Shown here: positions 1 through 7,467 of the stretch, piece after piece
Numbering within the stretch: the stretch's first letter is position 1
Layout of the letters: each line of letters begins with the position of its first letter
Assembly: GCA_015501595.1 (NCBI GenBank)
Contig: JADNRX010000847.1
Location: 1 to 20,408, forward strand
Direction of reading: 5' to 3'
Source of the DNA: Hymenopellis radicata
Lineage: Eukaryota; Basidiomycota; Agaricomycetes; Agaricales; Physalacriaceae
Length of the DNA stretch: 20,408 nucleotides
Position numbers and translations under genes: made by a program
Notes under the pieces: model-generated
Told to the model about the DNA's origin: nothing
Database searches by the model: none
Seen by the model: the letters and a program-made list of their open reading frames with translations, nothing else

Positions 1-451
1 TTTGCGTTCCATCATTGATTTGCTGGTGACGATCGAGTGTGAGTATGGATTCGTATCGGTGCAGGAGGGCAGGAAGTATGGCTTACCGAAGAAGGGGCGT
101 CCGACTTTCCTGAATGCGTGGATCCATAATGGGCGTACAAGGAACGGAAAGAGAGCGATGTTGGGTTCAGATGACGCGGTGAAGATGTTCCGGGAGTGGG
201 GAGTGTGGTGCGATTCTATGGCGCCAGCGTGGCGGAAGCAGGCGCGCGTGGATTGGGGAGCTACAGAGTGGAAACAGTTGCAACAACCTGGGCAGAATGG
301 ACTTCTGAGTCTGGTGGCGATCCTGTCCTGGTGGCGGTCCTATTGTGCGGGCAATGGCGAAGTCGGATTGGCGACATGGAAGGAGGAGGAGAAGGAGGTG
401 AGGTTGATGATGATGGATTTGCTAAGATACGTACGTAAGAAGAAGATATAG
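1..451 (+). CDS. Partial hypothetical protein, 3' end only
   Basis: The reading frame is open from the left edge (frame starting at base 2) to a TAG at 449-451, with no start codon visible, so only the last ~149 residues are seen. No intron is needed. The fragment is rich in Trp, Lys and Arg and ends in a basic tail (RYVRKKKI). A segment near the middle reads WKQLQQPGQNGLLSLVAIL followed by SWW. A pattern of Trp, then Leu, PG-NG-L, then WW resembles, from memory, a multicopy family of uncharacterised Agaricomycete proteins, often near transposable elements; I cannot confirm this. A hAT MITE is inserted 38 bp beyond the stop. No function is assigned. Codon use and composition look coding, but the frame may extend through exons outside the window. 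Confidence 0.55.
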   Translation, partial: LRSIIDLLVTIECEYGFVSVQEGRKYGLPKKGRPTFLNAWIHNGRTRNGKRAMLGSDDAVKMFREWGVWCDSMAPAWRKQARVDWGATEWKQLQQPGQNGLLSLVAILSWWRSYCAGNGEVGLATWKEEEKEVRLMMMDLLRYVRKKKI

Positions 452-481
452 GGTGGCGCGGGAGAGAATATACCTTTGTTG

Positions 482-489
482 CTGAAATT
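482..489. repeat. 8-bp target site duplication of MITE copy 1 (left)
   Basis: CTGAAATT immediately left of the TIR; the identical octamer is at 1455-1462 immediately right of it. Its exactness indicates a fairly recent insertion. Confidence 0.92.
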
Positions 490-1454
490 TAGAGACCTCA
501 ACGAGTCCAACACGAGTCAGACTCGCGACTCGTGACGTGAGTACTCACGCCAAAAGAAGTCCAGTTCAGACTCGCGTCGGACTCGACTTGCGATGACTTA
601 CGAGTCATCGCGAGTCCACTCGCGAGTCATCACCACCGAGTCCGAGTCATCTCGGATACTCGTGAGTACTCGCGAGTCTTACCCCAAATATTCATGCCCA
701 GCGAGCATCCCCGGGCAATGGCACGGGGACAGTCAGTTGGGCATGAGGATGGGGTGGTGGTGGTGGTGATGGTGAGGGGTGGTGGTGGTGAGGGGAGTGG
801 TAGTGGTGGTCGTCGTCGTTGATGGATCCATCCGCCGCCTCATCACATCGCGTCCTCCTCCGCCTCCTCACCGCATCGCGTCCTCCTCCTCATCGTGGTG
901 TCAGCGCCGCAATCCAGTCGTGGTCGTAGTCATTGTCGTCTGGGAAGTCGTCCAGAACTCCAGATCACGGTCCAGTCGTCGTGTGCCCTGCTGCCGTCGC
1001 AGAGACAGCAGCAGAAGGCTCAGCACAGAGCCAAGGCCAGAGACACACCCCAGTGGCTGCCTGACAATCGTCAGAGCAGCGGGGGCGACAATCGTCGCCC
1101 CCGGGTGGTCGTGGTGGTGGTAAGAAGAGAGAGAGCACACCCGATCAGACGCTTACGCGTCCTCTCGGATCTCGGCCCGCGTCGCCGGATCTGGCAAGAT
1201 AATCGCGCACGTCTCGTTCTCGAGACGTTGCGGACCATTTGCTTTGAAAAAATTTTGTAAATATAGTTTAAATACATCTCTAAATATTGGTGAGTCATCC
1301 TATGATGACTCACGGTCGGCAGAGCCATACCCAGACTCGCGCTCAGACTCGTGAGTACGTGACTCGTGAGTCACGCGAGTGCGAACGCCGACGTGCCCGA
1401 CGCGAGTCGAGTCACCAGATGACTCGGTGACCCGGTGACTCGTTGAGGTCTCTA
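490..1454. mobile_element. Non-autonomous hAT-type element (MITE), copy 1, 965 bp
   Basis: Bounded by an exact 18-bp terminal inverted repeat, TAGAGACCTCAACGAGTC at 490-507 and its reverse complement at 1437-1454. The element is flanked by a perfect 8-bp direct repeat CTGAAATT at 482-489 and 1455-1462. An 8-bp duplication and a TIR starting TAG are typical of the hAT superfamily. The outer ~200 bp at the left and ~165 bp at the right are packed with GACTCG/CGAGTC hexamers in both orientations (about 12 and 7 by eye), likely subterminal transposase-binding repeats. The core has a CCCCG/CGGGG hairpin (709-728), a GGT/GTC-rich tract (about 751-830), a CTGACAATCGTCAG hairpin (1061-1074) and a perfect 9-bp-stem hairpin at 1081-1102. 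No transposase is encoded; ORFs inside are simple-sequence artefacts. It is homologous over its length to the element at 3257-4403. Confidence 0.93.
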
Positions 1455-1585
1455 CTGAAATTGAACAAGTGAGAAATGAGGGACAGAAGGAGTTAAAAAA
1501 ACGTAGAAAGACGACAAGAGAACTTAGACTCTAGAGAGAAGTTGAACGTTCGGAGAGATAATATTAAAAAGAAAGCAGAACAGAT

Positions 1586-1661
1586 AGCACCACCGGGAAT
1601 CGAACCCACGTACTGACGGTGAACATATGACAGCGCACCATACAGCTGAACCACGAGTGCT
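1586..1661 (-). tRNA. tRNA-like sequence, probably a degenerate tRNA or tRNA-derived relic
   Basis: On the minus strand there is a good A-box-like stretch (TGGTTCAGCTGTATGG) and a canonical B-box (GGTTCGATTCC, plus-strand 1596-1606) at tRNA-like spacing, with AGCAC/GTGCT pairing at the ends. A T-run (plus 1566-1570) lies about 16 nt past the 3' end and could terminate Pol III. I could not fold a consistent 5-bp anticodon stem with U33, and the inner acceptor and T-stem pairs have mismatches. I therefore do not assign an isotype. It could be a mutated tRNA, an intron-containing tRNA that I fold wrongly, or a SINE head. Confidence 0.4.
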
Positions 1662-2217
1662 TGAGATGCACGTCATGAAGTGTAACAAGGGTGCTGGTAG
1701 CAATTTCGGACTTAGAATGGATTACTTCTCAGACTCGATTTTCGCGGGGCATACATTTTGTCTGCTTTGAACGGCGGGAAGGTGCGGCGAATTACGAACA
1801 CGAAGGTCGTGACCATTGTGGGATTAATAGAATTTTTTTGTTTTTTGGAGGGGGGGATCCTGGGATGCGCTGTGAAGTGTGGCGCAGCGTTATCCGCCTG
1901 CATCCAGCGATTGGACGTGGATGCGGAAGCCAAATGCATCGTATTTACATGTCAATTAATTAATATTCGCCGCTGCTAGGGAGCGCCCCAATGATTCCCC
2001 GCTGCGCGCCCTACCCGCCCAATGCTGCCCGCCAGCAATCACGGCCGTACGGACCGACAGCCGGTATGACGTAGGTGCGGTGCTGAGCGCCAGCATTCCC
2101 AATATGGATATCCAGAACTGGACGGCCGTGCCTGGCGGCGCCGGCATATTGGGTGGGGCTGAGCGTGGGAATCTTAACCGCTTTGGGCGTTGAACCGGGG
2201 TAGACTGTGGCTGTGCT
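1662..2217. other. Intergenic region without a recognised gene
   Basis: About 550 bp between the tRNA-like sequence and the 3' end of the minus-strand gene. I see no convincing ORF or splice pattern. It contains a G7 run near 1850 and a GC-rich stretch from about 1975. An imperfect inverted repeat has CCCAATATG near 2098 and CATATTGGG near 2144 as its arms. Part of it is presumably 3' untranslated sequence of the gene ending at 2218. Confidence 0.5.
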
Positions 2218-3248
2218 TCAAGCAGTTGCTTGACGAATGAATACTGATGTGTCAGTAGTTGCTTGTGGGATGAGGCAATTTGCTACAGCTAAGGCTCCAA
2301 GAGATGAGAGGGGAATCATGGCGAACTGCTGGGATCCTACCTTTAGGAAGTGCAGAATCTTCCAGGCTAGTCCCATTGCAAACTTTCCGAGCACGGCGGC
2401 GCACTCATCGTACCGGCAGTGGACTGATCGAACACACACATAGTGTTGGATAATCAGAAGAAGCAAATCCAGGCCGCAGTTTCCGTGTGCGATCAATGCC
2501 ATAGACATTTTCGATGGGTCTTGCGCGTCTCCAGCAAATTGCGTAAGGTGCACCACCAGATCTCGAGACGAAGTGGCATCTGAAGCCAGGAGTTCCCTGA
2601 GCTTCAACAGACCTTGATAGATCATGGACTCTGCAGATCCGGCGGGCTACAAGCTTGTCAGTAACAGGTAGTCCTGAAATGATAAGGTAGTTACCGCATA
2701 TTCAAGGAGCAGGGGATAATTGCAGGCTACGACAGCAGCGAGCTGACGCAGCCCCATCTTGGGGAACCAAAATCGCCCGGGAACATGTTTGAAGAAGAGA
2801 TCGAGCAGTCTTGTGAGAAGGCCACCGAAGTCGGACACTGCATCGTGAATGATGCGGAGTTCGTCGAAAGATTCCTCCGAGAGGCCATGCTGTTGGGTGA
2901 TGAACTTGATGAGACCGGAGAGCGCTAAGAGGGACTCCGCGGCAATAGTCATTCCTTGTGCGCCTAGTTTGAAAAGACGCACAAACACCTCATTGTTCGT
3001 AGGGTCGAGGTCTGCCCCAAGCGGCGCATTGTCAAGCCATTCCTGAAGAGGACCAAACCGAGCGAACGGCTCAGCGTACAAGTGTTGAGAATAGACGAGT
3101 CTTGCGGCGAGGTTGGGGTCCGACGTTATCAAAGACGAGGTTCAAATTGATTGGAGGAGTCCTTCAGCATGCCCAAGGACGGCCATAAACAGATCGTAAG
3201 GCGGTGTTATGGACGTCGTTGACTACAAAACATTAAGCAAGCAGTCGC

Positions 3249-3256
3249 ACCCCAGC
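3249..3256. repeat. 8-bp target site duplication of MITE copy 2 (left)
   Basis: ACCCCAGC, repeated exactly at 4404-4411. Removing the element and one copy of the octamer leaves a normal 50-nt intron (minus strand, donor at 4427, acceptor AG at 3224-3223). Confidence 0.92.
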
Positions 3257-4403
3257 TAGAGACCTCAACGACTCAAATCCGGGTCAGATCCGCGATCCAC
3301 CACGCGAGTACCCGTCGCCAAAACTGCCGATCCGCGATCCTTATCTGATCCGACCCGCCACGGATTACGGATCAAGACGAGTCGGATCGCCGAGATCGCC
3401 GAGCGGGTCGAGTACTCGAGTAAACTCGAGTACTCCGTTGCCCAAATCTATTCATGCGCGACGAGTATCCCCGGGCAATGGCACGGGGACACTCAGTCAT
3501 GCATGATGCAGACTGGGTAGTGGAGGTTGAAGGGAGAGTGGTGGTGAGAGTGGATGAGGTGGTGGTGGTGGTGGAGATGGTGATGGTGGTGGTGGAGATG
3601 GTGATGGTGGTGGTGGAGATGGAGATGGTGGTGGTGGAGATGGTGATGGTGGTGGTGGAGATGGAGATGGTGGTGGTGGTGGTGGTGGTGGTGGTGTGGG
3701 TGATGGTGGTCTGTGGTCTGTGGTCTCTGTCATCGGCGGCGGCGGGTCCATCAGCGCGCTCATCGTGTCACCGTGTCATCGCGTTACCACCCCATCCGTC
3801 GTCGGTTCATCGTCATCAGTCCGTCGTCGTCGTCACCCCATCTCCGTCGTCGCCCCATCCCAGTCGCCATCGTCATCCGGGAGTTGTCCAAGGTCGGCGC
3901 TGTCGTTGAAGTCGTCCGTTGCTGCTGTCACAGAGACAGCAGCACGCCCAGCACACAGCTAGGGCTCAACAAAGCACCCCACAGGCCTCCTGACAATCGT
4001 CAGAGAGGCAGCGGCGACGATCGTCACTCGCTGGGTGGTGGTGGTGGTGGCAGAAGAAAGAGTTGAGAGAGATCGAGTCACCGATCAGAGGCTTACGCGT
4101 CCTCTCGGGACTCGGCCCGAAGCGCCGGATCGCGAGATATTCTTATCACGTCTGTTCTGGGTGACGCATGGGCCCATTTGACTTCGCAAAAATTTATAAA
4201 TTAAGATTAAATATATAGCTAAATATTCACGAGTCAACGCGAGTACTCGCGACGAGTACTCACGCCTCCAGAGCCCGATCCGCGATCCATTACTGATCCG
4301 ACCCGCCACGGGTCTACGGATCAAACGGATCGGATCTCCGAGATGCCCGAGCGGATCGAGTATGGGTAAACCCGTGTGATCTGTTGACTCGTTGAGGTCT
4401 CTA
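3257..4403. mobile_element. Non-autonomous hAT-type element (MITE), copy 2, 1147 bp, intronic
   Basis: The TIRs at 3257-3274 and 4386-4403 match the copy 1 TIR with a single change (position 16 of the left TIR). The flanks carry an exact 8-bp duplication ACCCCAGC at 3249-3256 and 4404-4411. The core aligns with copy 1: the CCCCG/CGGGG hairpin (3469-3488), the GGT-rich tract, the CAGAGACAGCAGCA block near 3930, the CTGACAATCGTCAG hairpin (3990-4003), the GCTTACGCGTCCTCTCGG block near 4091, and an AT-rich stretch near 4190. The subterminal arms differ: most GACTCG motifs are replaced by GATCCG/CGGATC. A ~100-bp direct repeat is shared by the left arm (about 3327-3430) and right arm (about 4277-4375). 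It lies in intron 9 of the gene at 2218-6108, 24 nt from each splice site counting the duplications. No transposase is encoded. Confidence 0.93.
3564..3668. repeat. Minisatellite, five 21-nt units, inside MITE copy 2
   Basis: Five head-to-tail copies of a 21-nt unit GGTGGTGGTGGAGATGG(T/A)GAT, alternating T and A in the variable place for the last units, then a pure GGT run to about 3696. Copy 1 has only an irregular GGT tract here, so the array expanded after the copies separated. The opposite strand reads as a Pro/Ser repeat ORF, which is an artefact of the repeat. Confidence 0.85.
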
Positions 4404-6108
4404 ACCCCAGCACTGTGAAAACCGTACCCATTTTCCAGATGCAGCATACCCAGCACCCAGATAATCAGGTGCGGCATGGGTATTCGTGATCATCCTTTTC
4501 AGTAGGAGAACAGATGCAGGAATGTCAAGAATCTGCTAGATATGGTTAGACCGGCAGTGCAGAATGAGGTGCCAGACAAACCTTTGGCTTGAGCTCGACC
4601 ACAACCGGCTCTTCCTCATCGTCGGAGATTGAGATGGGCTCATTAGGACGAGGAGTCTTTGAGGCTTTGTCGCCACTGCCAGACTCGGCCTTGAGATTCT
4701 CGGTACTGGTTTTTTGACGTTTACCGGCGCTTGTAGACTTGATATCATCATCTCTGGCACGCTAGTAAGAGTATGAGTGGGCAATAATGAATATGAATAA
4801 TTCAGACTCGTACCTTTGGAATTCTGTTGGGCTCATGTAACGGTAGATCCGCCTGGTTCTTTGCTAAGCAAACATATACCGGGCAAGGAACATCGTCTTC
4901 CTTCATTTGCGAAGGATGCCAGTTGGTATTGGCACTACGTTGCCGAGTCAGCTACGTTCATCGGAGGTAAGAGACAAGACAACAGCTTACCTTCGTATTG
5001 TCTGGTACGACGCGGCACCCCGTTGAATAAGGGTATTCGGAACGAGTGTTGAAGCTTTGCCACGCATCCCTGGTGTGACGACGTCCATAAGATGAAAGAA
5101 AGTTGCAGCGTCGACATCTTTCGTCTCCTCGGGAAGTCGCTCCTTAAGAAATGCGAAGATGATCATGGTGATGGTGGTCCCGATGCAGATTTTGGTACAT
5201 GGACTTTCCGAACATAGCGATTCTCCGTGCTTTGCAGATTCTGAAAGCTGCAATGATACGTTAATTCAAGTATACAAGTCTTACGGACCGACATACACAG
5301 CTTTGGAGGGGCGCCGAACTGTCTCCTCATGTGCGGCCTTCGTTTGCGGGATGAGTATGATCGTCATCTCGGGCGTATCAGAGTCAGTGCTGCCTTTCTT
5401 CTTTCGAGATGGCGGGGCACCAGTCTTGTTGGCTATCTTATCAGCGATGATCTAAAGAAAATGAGCTCATTGCGAAGTCAAGACACACTGAACATACTTT
5501 TTCTGAGGGATCAAACTTGAAGGAAGTAGAACTGCTGTTATGAGTAACAGTTTCTTGTCGACGGGCATCGCGCTCCTTCGCAGCAGCTCGGGCCTTCGAG
5601 GCATCCCACCACGGGTTCTCGGGTGGCTTGTTGAGTGAACCAGGAGCATGGTGAGGTGGCTTCTCGTCCTTGGTCTTCGTCTTGTCTTGAAATGCGAAGA
5701 GAGTCTCCGCGGTGGCACCGGTAAAGGCTTAGGATCGATCTTGTTCGTATTGACCTATGCAAGGTGACGTGTGAGATGTCGAATAGAGAAGGCAGAAGTC
5801 TGAGATACCTTTTTTTCAGCAAGCGGCGCTGACGCTGATGTGTTGTTGTCTTCGGGTAACTACAGCAACACGATGGACAAAGTTTAACGTGATTCGAGAA
5901 TAAAACTTACCAGAATGTGGGATCCAATCGGACAGCTACAAACGTCACACAGATGATTGAGTTTGAGCTCTCCGAGACTCTTGCCATCAACGAAGGCTTG
6001 TCCACAAGCTTGCGGACAGTCGTTCTTCCGGCAATGTCTGAAGATGTGAGTGGTAGCAGGGTAGTCATAATGAGCAGAATGGGCATCCTTGGACTGGAGA
6101 TGGGGCAT

Positions 6109-6490
6109 TTTATAGTCTTTTTTCATGGCATGGCCAAACAAGTGTGGCCAAATAAACCGTTAACAGCGTGTGCTAAGCAGATGGAGAGGTGCTCGACATT
6201 TCTCTCTCGTAGGGTTGGCTTGGGATGGTGATGACCATATTCAGAATGCTGTGTCTAGAAGGTTCTCGGTGCTGCACGGGTCGTTTCGCATCAGAACAGG
6301 GTGAACTCACACGATTACGACTAGTTACGACGCGTCTGAGCCCATCTTTCTGCTGTGGAAAGTCCATTGTTATCGATTCCTTATTCACTGCGAGGGTACC
6401 ATCATGATGTCATCATCTATCCTAATGTGGTATGCAGCGAAACACCGCCACTTCTGCCGCCTTCCCGCCCCGTCTTCTAATCAAAATCAG
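6109..6490. promoter_or_regulatory. Upstream region of the minus-strand Cys-rich gene
   Basis: About 380 bp before the ATG at 6108. The start is preceded on the minus strand by TATAAA directly abutting the ATG (TATAAAATG), too close to be the core promoter. A second in-frame ATG lies 18 nt upstream (MKKDYK before MPHL). No other clear motif or gene is seen. Confidence 0.35.
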
Positions 6491-6496
6491 CAGTGA

Positions 6497-6668
6497 GGTT
6501 CTACTCTGAGGAAGTGGCTGCTCACTTTCAGAAAGTGAAGTTTACTTTGCCAGAGTTCACACTCACTTTCTGAGACCAGGATCTTACTCTGAGAAAAGTA
6601 GCTCTTCACTTGTCGAGGCACACTCTCACTTGTCAAAAGTGCCGGCTCACTTCGAAAAGTGAGTTAAA
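6497..6668. repeat. Cluster of AAAGTGA/TCACTTT hairpins in two diverged direct repeats
   Basis: A stretch of ~170 bp repeats TCACTTT or AAAGTGA about ten times in both orientations. It contains a near-perfect palindrome (8-bp arms TCACTTTC and GAAAGTGA at 6522-6538 with one central base) and a 7-bp-stem hairpin at 6646-6663. A larger direct repeat starting TACTCTGAG recurs (about 6501 and 6594). It ends at a poly-A tract (6664-6670). It could be the end of an unrecognised element or a regulatory array; no TIR or target duplication was found. Confidence 0.6.
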
Positions 6669-6699
6669 AAAGCAGTATTTCAGGCTCTGTACAAAGTGG

Positions 6700-6990
6700 A
6701 ATTATTACCCAGTATTACCACCAAACACCTCCGAGTCGGGTTTACTGTGGTTTTTAACGGTATCAATACAGTATCGAAACCTCGGCTGAGGTATTGGTAC
6801 AGTTTCGATACTGACACGTGACGTGATGGCGCGCTGGTGCTCAGGCAAGCTGAAAGTGGTGGGATAAGGGCGGGTGGAGCGGCGGAGCGGTGCACCACAT
6901 CACGTGCCGGTATCGAAACCGTTACTAACGGTTTCAAAACCAGGACCTCCGGGGTCAGTATCAATAACACCCGCCGGAGGTTTACTGCGC
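6700..6990. repeat. Inverted-repeat element, degenerate, built on GTATCGAAAC
   Basis: The decamer GTATCGAAAC occurs at 6771-6780 and 6910-6919, and its exact inverse GTTTCGATAC at 6802-6811. Inner arms align as inverted copies about 22 bp long (near 6800-6822 and 6899-6920), each containing CACGTG (6815-6820 and 6901-6906). Outer arms share AAAC-CCTCCG and its inverse near 6722 and 6975. A perfect hairpin with 10-bp arms GAAACCGTTA/TAACGGTTTC lies at 6915-6935. The plan (palindromic arms, central GC-rich spacer, TIR-like CAGTA ends) suits a decayed MITE, but I found no matching target duplication. The right end abuts the third MITE. Confidence 0.5.
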
Positions 6991-6997
6991 AGTGCGC

Positions 6998-7418
6998 TAG
7001 GGTAGTGGAAACAACCTAGGTTACAGTACCGAGAGGTTGTTTCCCAGTAAATTACCGGTTATTTACCGGTTTGTAACCTAAGGCTGTTGGAGGTAGGTTA
7101 TTTACCTGCACGTGACATATCCACGTGATGTGTGGCGCACGGAAAAAAGGTACTATGCACTTAGGACTAAGTATATTCAGAGGCAAGCAAAATTACTATT
7201 GTTGCCTTTGAAATCTATCTGACTCCGATGGGACTGAGGAAGTGTGACATCTGGCTGGGAAAGGCTGAAAACACTTGACGCATGCCCCGCGGAGATGTCA
7301 CGTGAAAATATCACGTGCAGGTAAATAACCGTTTTTAACCGGTAAATAACCTGGGCCTCTGGGAGGGTAGGTAAATAACAGTTATTTACCACCCCCCGAG
7401 GTTATTTCCACGACCCTA
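6998..7418. mobile_element. Non-autonomous hAT-type element (MITE), second family, 421 bp
   Basis: The left TIR TAGGGTAGTGGAAACAACCT at 6998-7017 and the inverted right end (to 7418) match with three differences over ~23 bp. The flanks hold an exact 8-bp duplication CAGTGCGC (6990-6997 and 7419-7426). The arms repeat GTTATTTAC/GTAAATAAC about six times. Each arm carries two CACGTG sites exactly 13 bp apart: 7109-7114 and 7122-7127 on the left, 7299-7304 and 7312-7317 on the right. The interior has no coding frame. The TIR differs from the TAGAGACC family at 490 and 3257, so this is a separate family. It lies 41 bp from the 3' end of a tRNA-Val gene. Confidence 0.92.
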
Positions 7419-7467
7419 CAGTGCGCCACCCTAAATTTTGCTCAATGCCGACACAAAACTCGAAAAA

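Larger units (their letters stand above)
2218..6108 (-). pseudogene. Eleven-exon gene of an uncharacterised Cys-rich N-terminal protein family, probably inactivated
   Basis: By splice sites and phase the exons (descending) are 6108-5911, 5859-5809, 5754-5498, 5451-5285, 5247-5199, 5142-4991, 4934-4814, 4761-4582, 4535-4428, 3222-2695 and 2646-2218. Introns are 37-56 nt except intron 9, which holds a 1147-bp MITE. The restored length would be ~746 aa. The N-terminus (starting MPHLQSK) has a Cys/His module with HCRKNDCPQACG near residue 25 and CDVCSCPIGSH near 53, probably zinc-binding. The middle is charged, with nuclear-localisation-like KRARDDD and GKRQK and an acidic ISDDEEEPVVV stretch (SUMO-interacting-like). 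The last ~320 residues are predicted mostly helical with no domain I know. Two lesions break it: exon 3 is 257 nt where phase requires 258 (frame lost near 5725, by PKPLP), and TGA at 3142-3144 interrupts exon 10. Either could be a sequencing error. A TAG at 2647-2649 is not a lesion; it is the intron 10 acceptor. Function unknown. Confidence 0.72.

Noticed and set aside
779..1328. Several overlapping ORFs inside MITE copy 1
   Set aside because: They run in multiple frames through simple-sequence and hairpin DNA and are not conserved in frame between the two copies.
490..1454. Solo LTR of a retrotransposon
   Set aside because: The termini are inverted, start TAG rather than TG...CA, and the target duplication is 8 bp rather than 4-6 bp.
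2647..2649. In-frame TAG in the minus-strand gene as a nonsense mutation
   Set aside because: It is the last three bases of a 48-nt intron (GTAACT donor at 2694, CTGAC branch, TTGTAG acceptor) that keeps phase on both sides.
3142..3144. In-frame TGA as selenocysteine or UGA recoding
   Set aside because: No SECIS-like element or family reason; a nonsense mutation, a missed intron or a sequencing error is simpler.
3497..3763. Minus-strand Pro/Ser-repeat ORF (88 aa)
   Set aside because: It is the reverse complement of a GGT/GAT minisatellite inside a MITE; no start context, no domain, and the matching tract in copy 1 does not keep the frame.
6497..6668. CRISPR-like array
   Set aside because: Repeats are short, in both orientations and irregularly spaced, in a eukaryotic genome.
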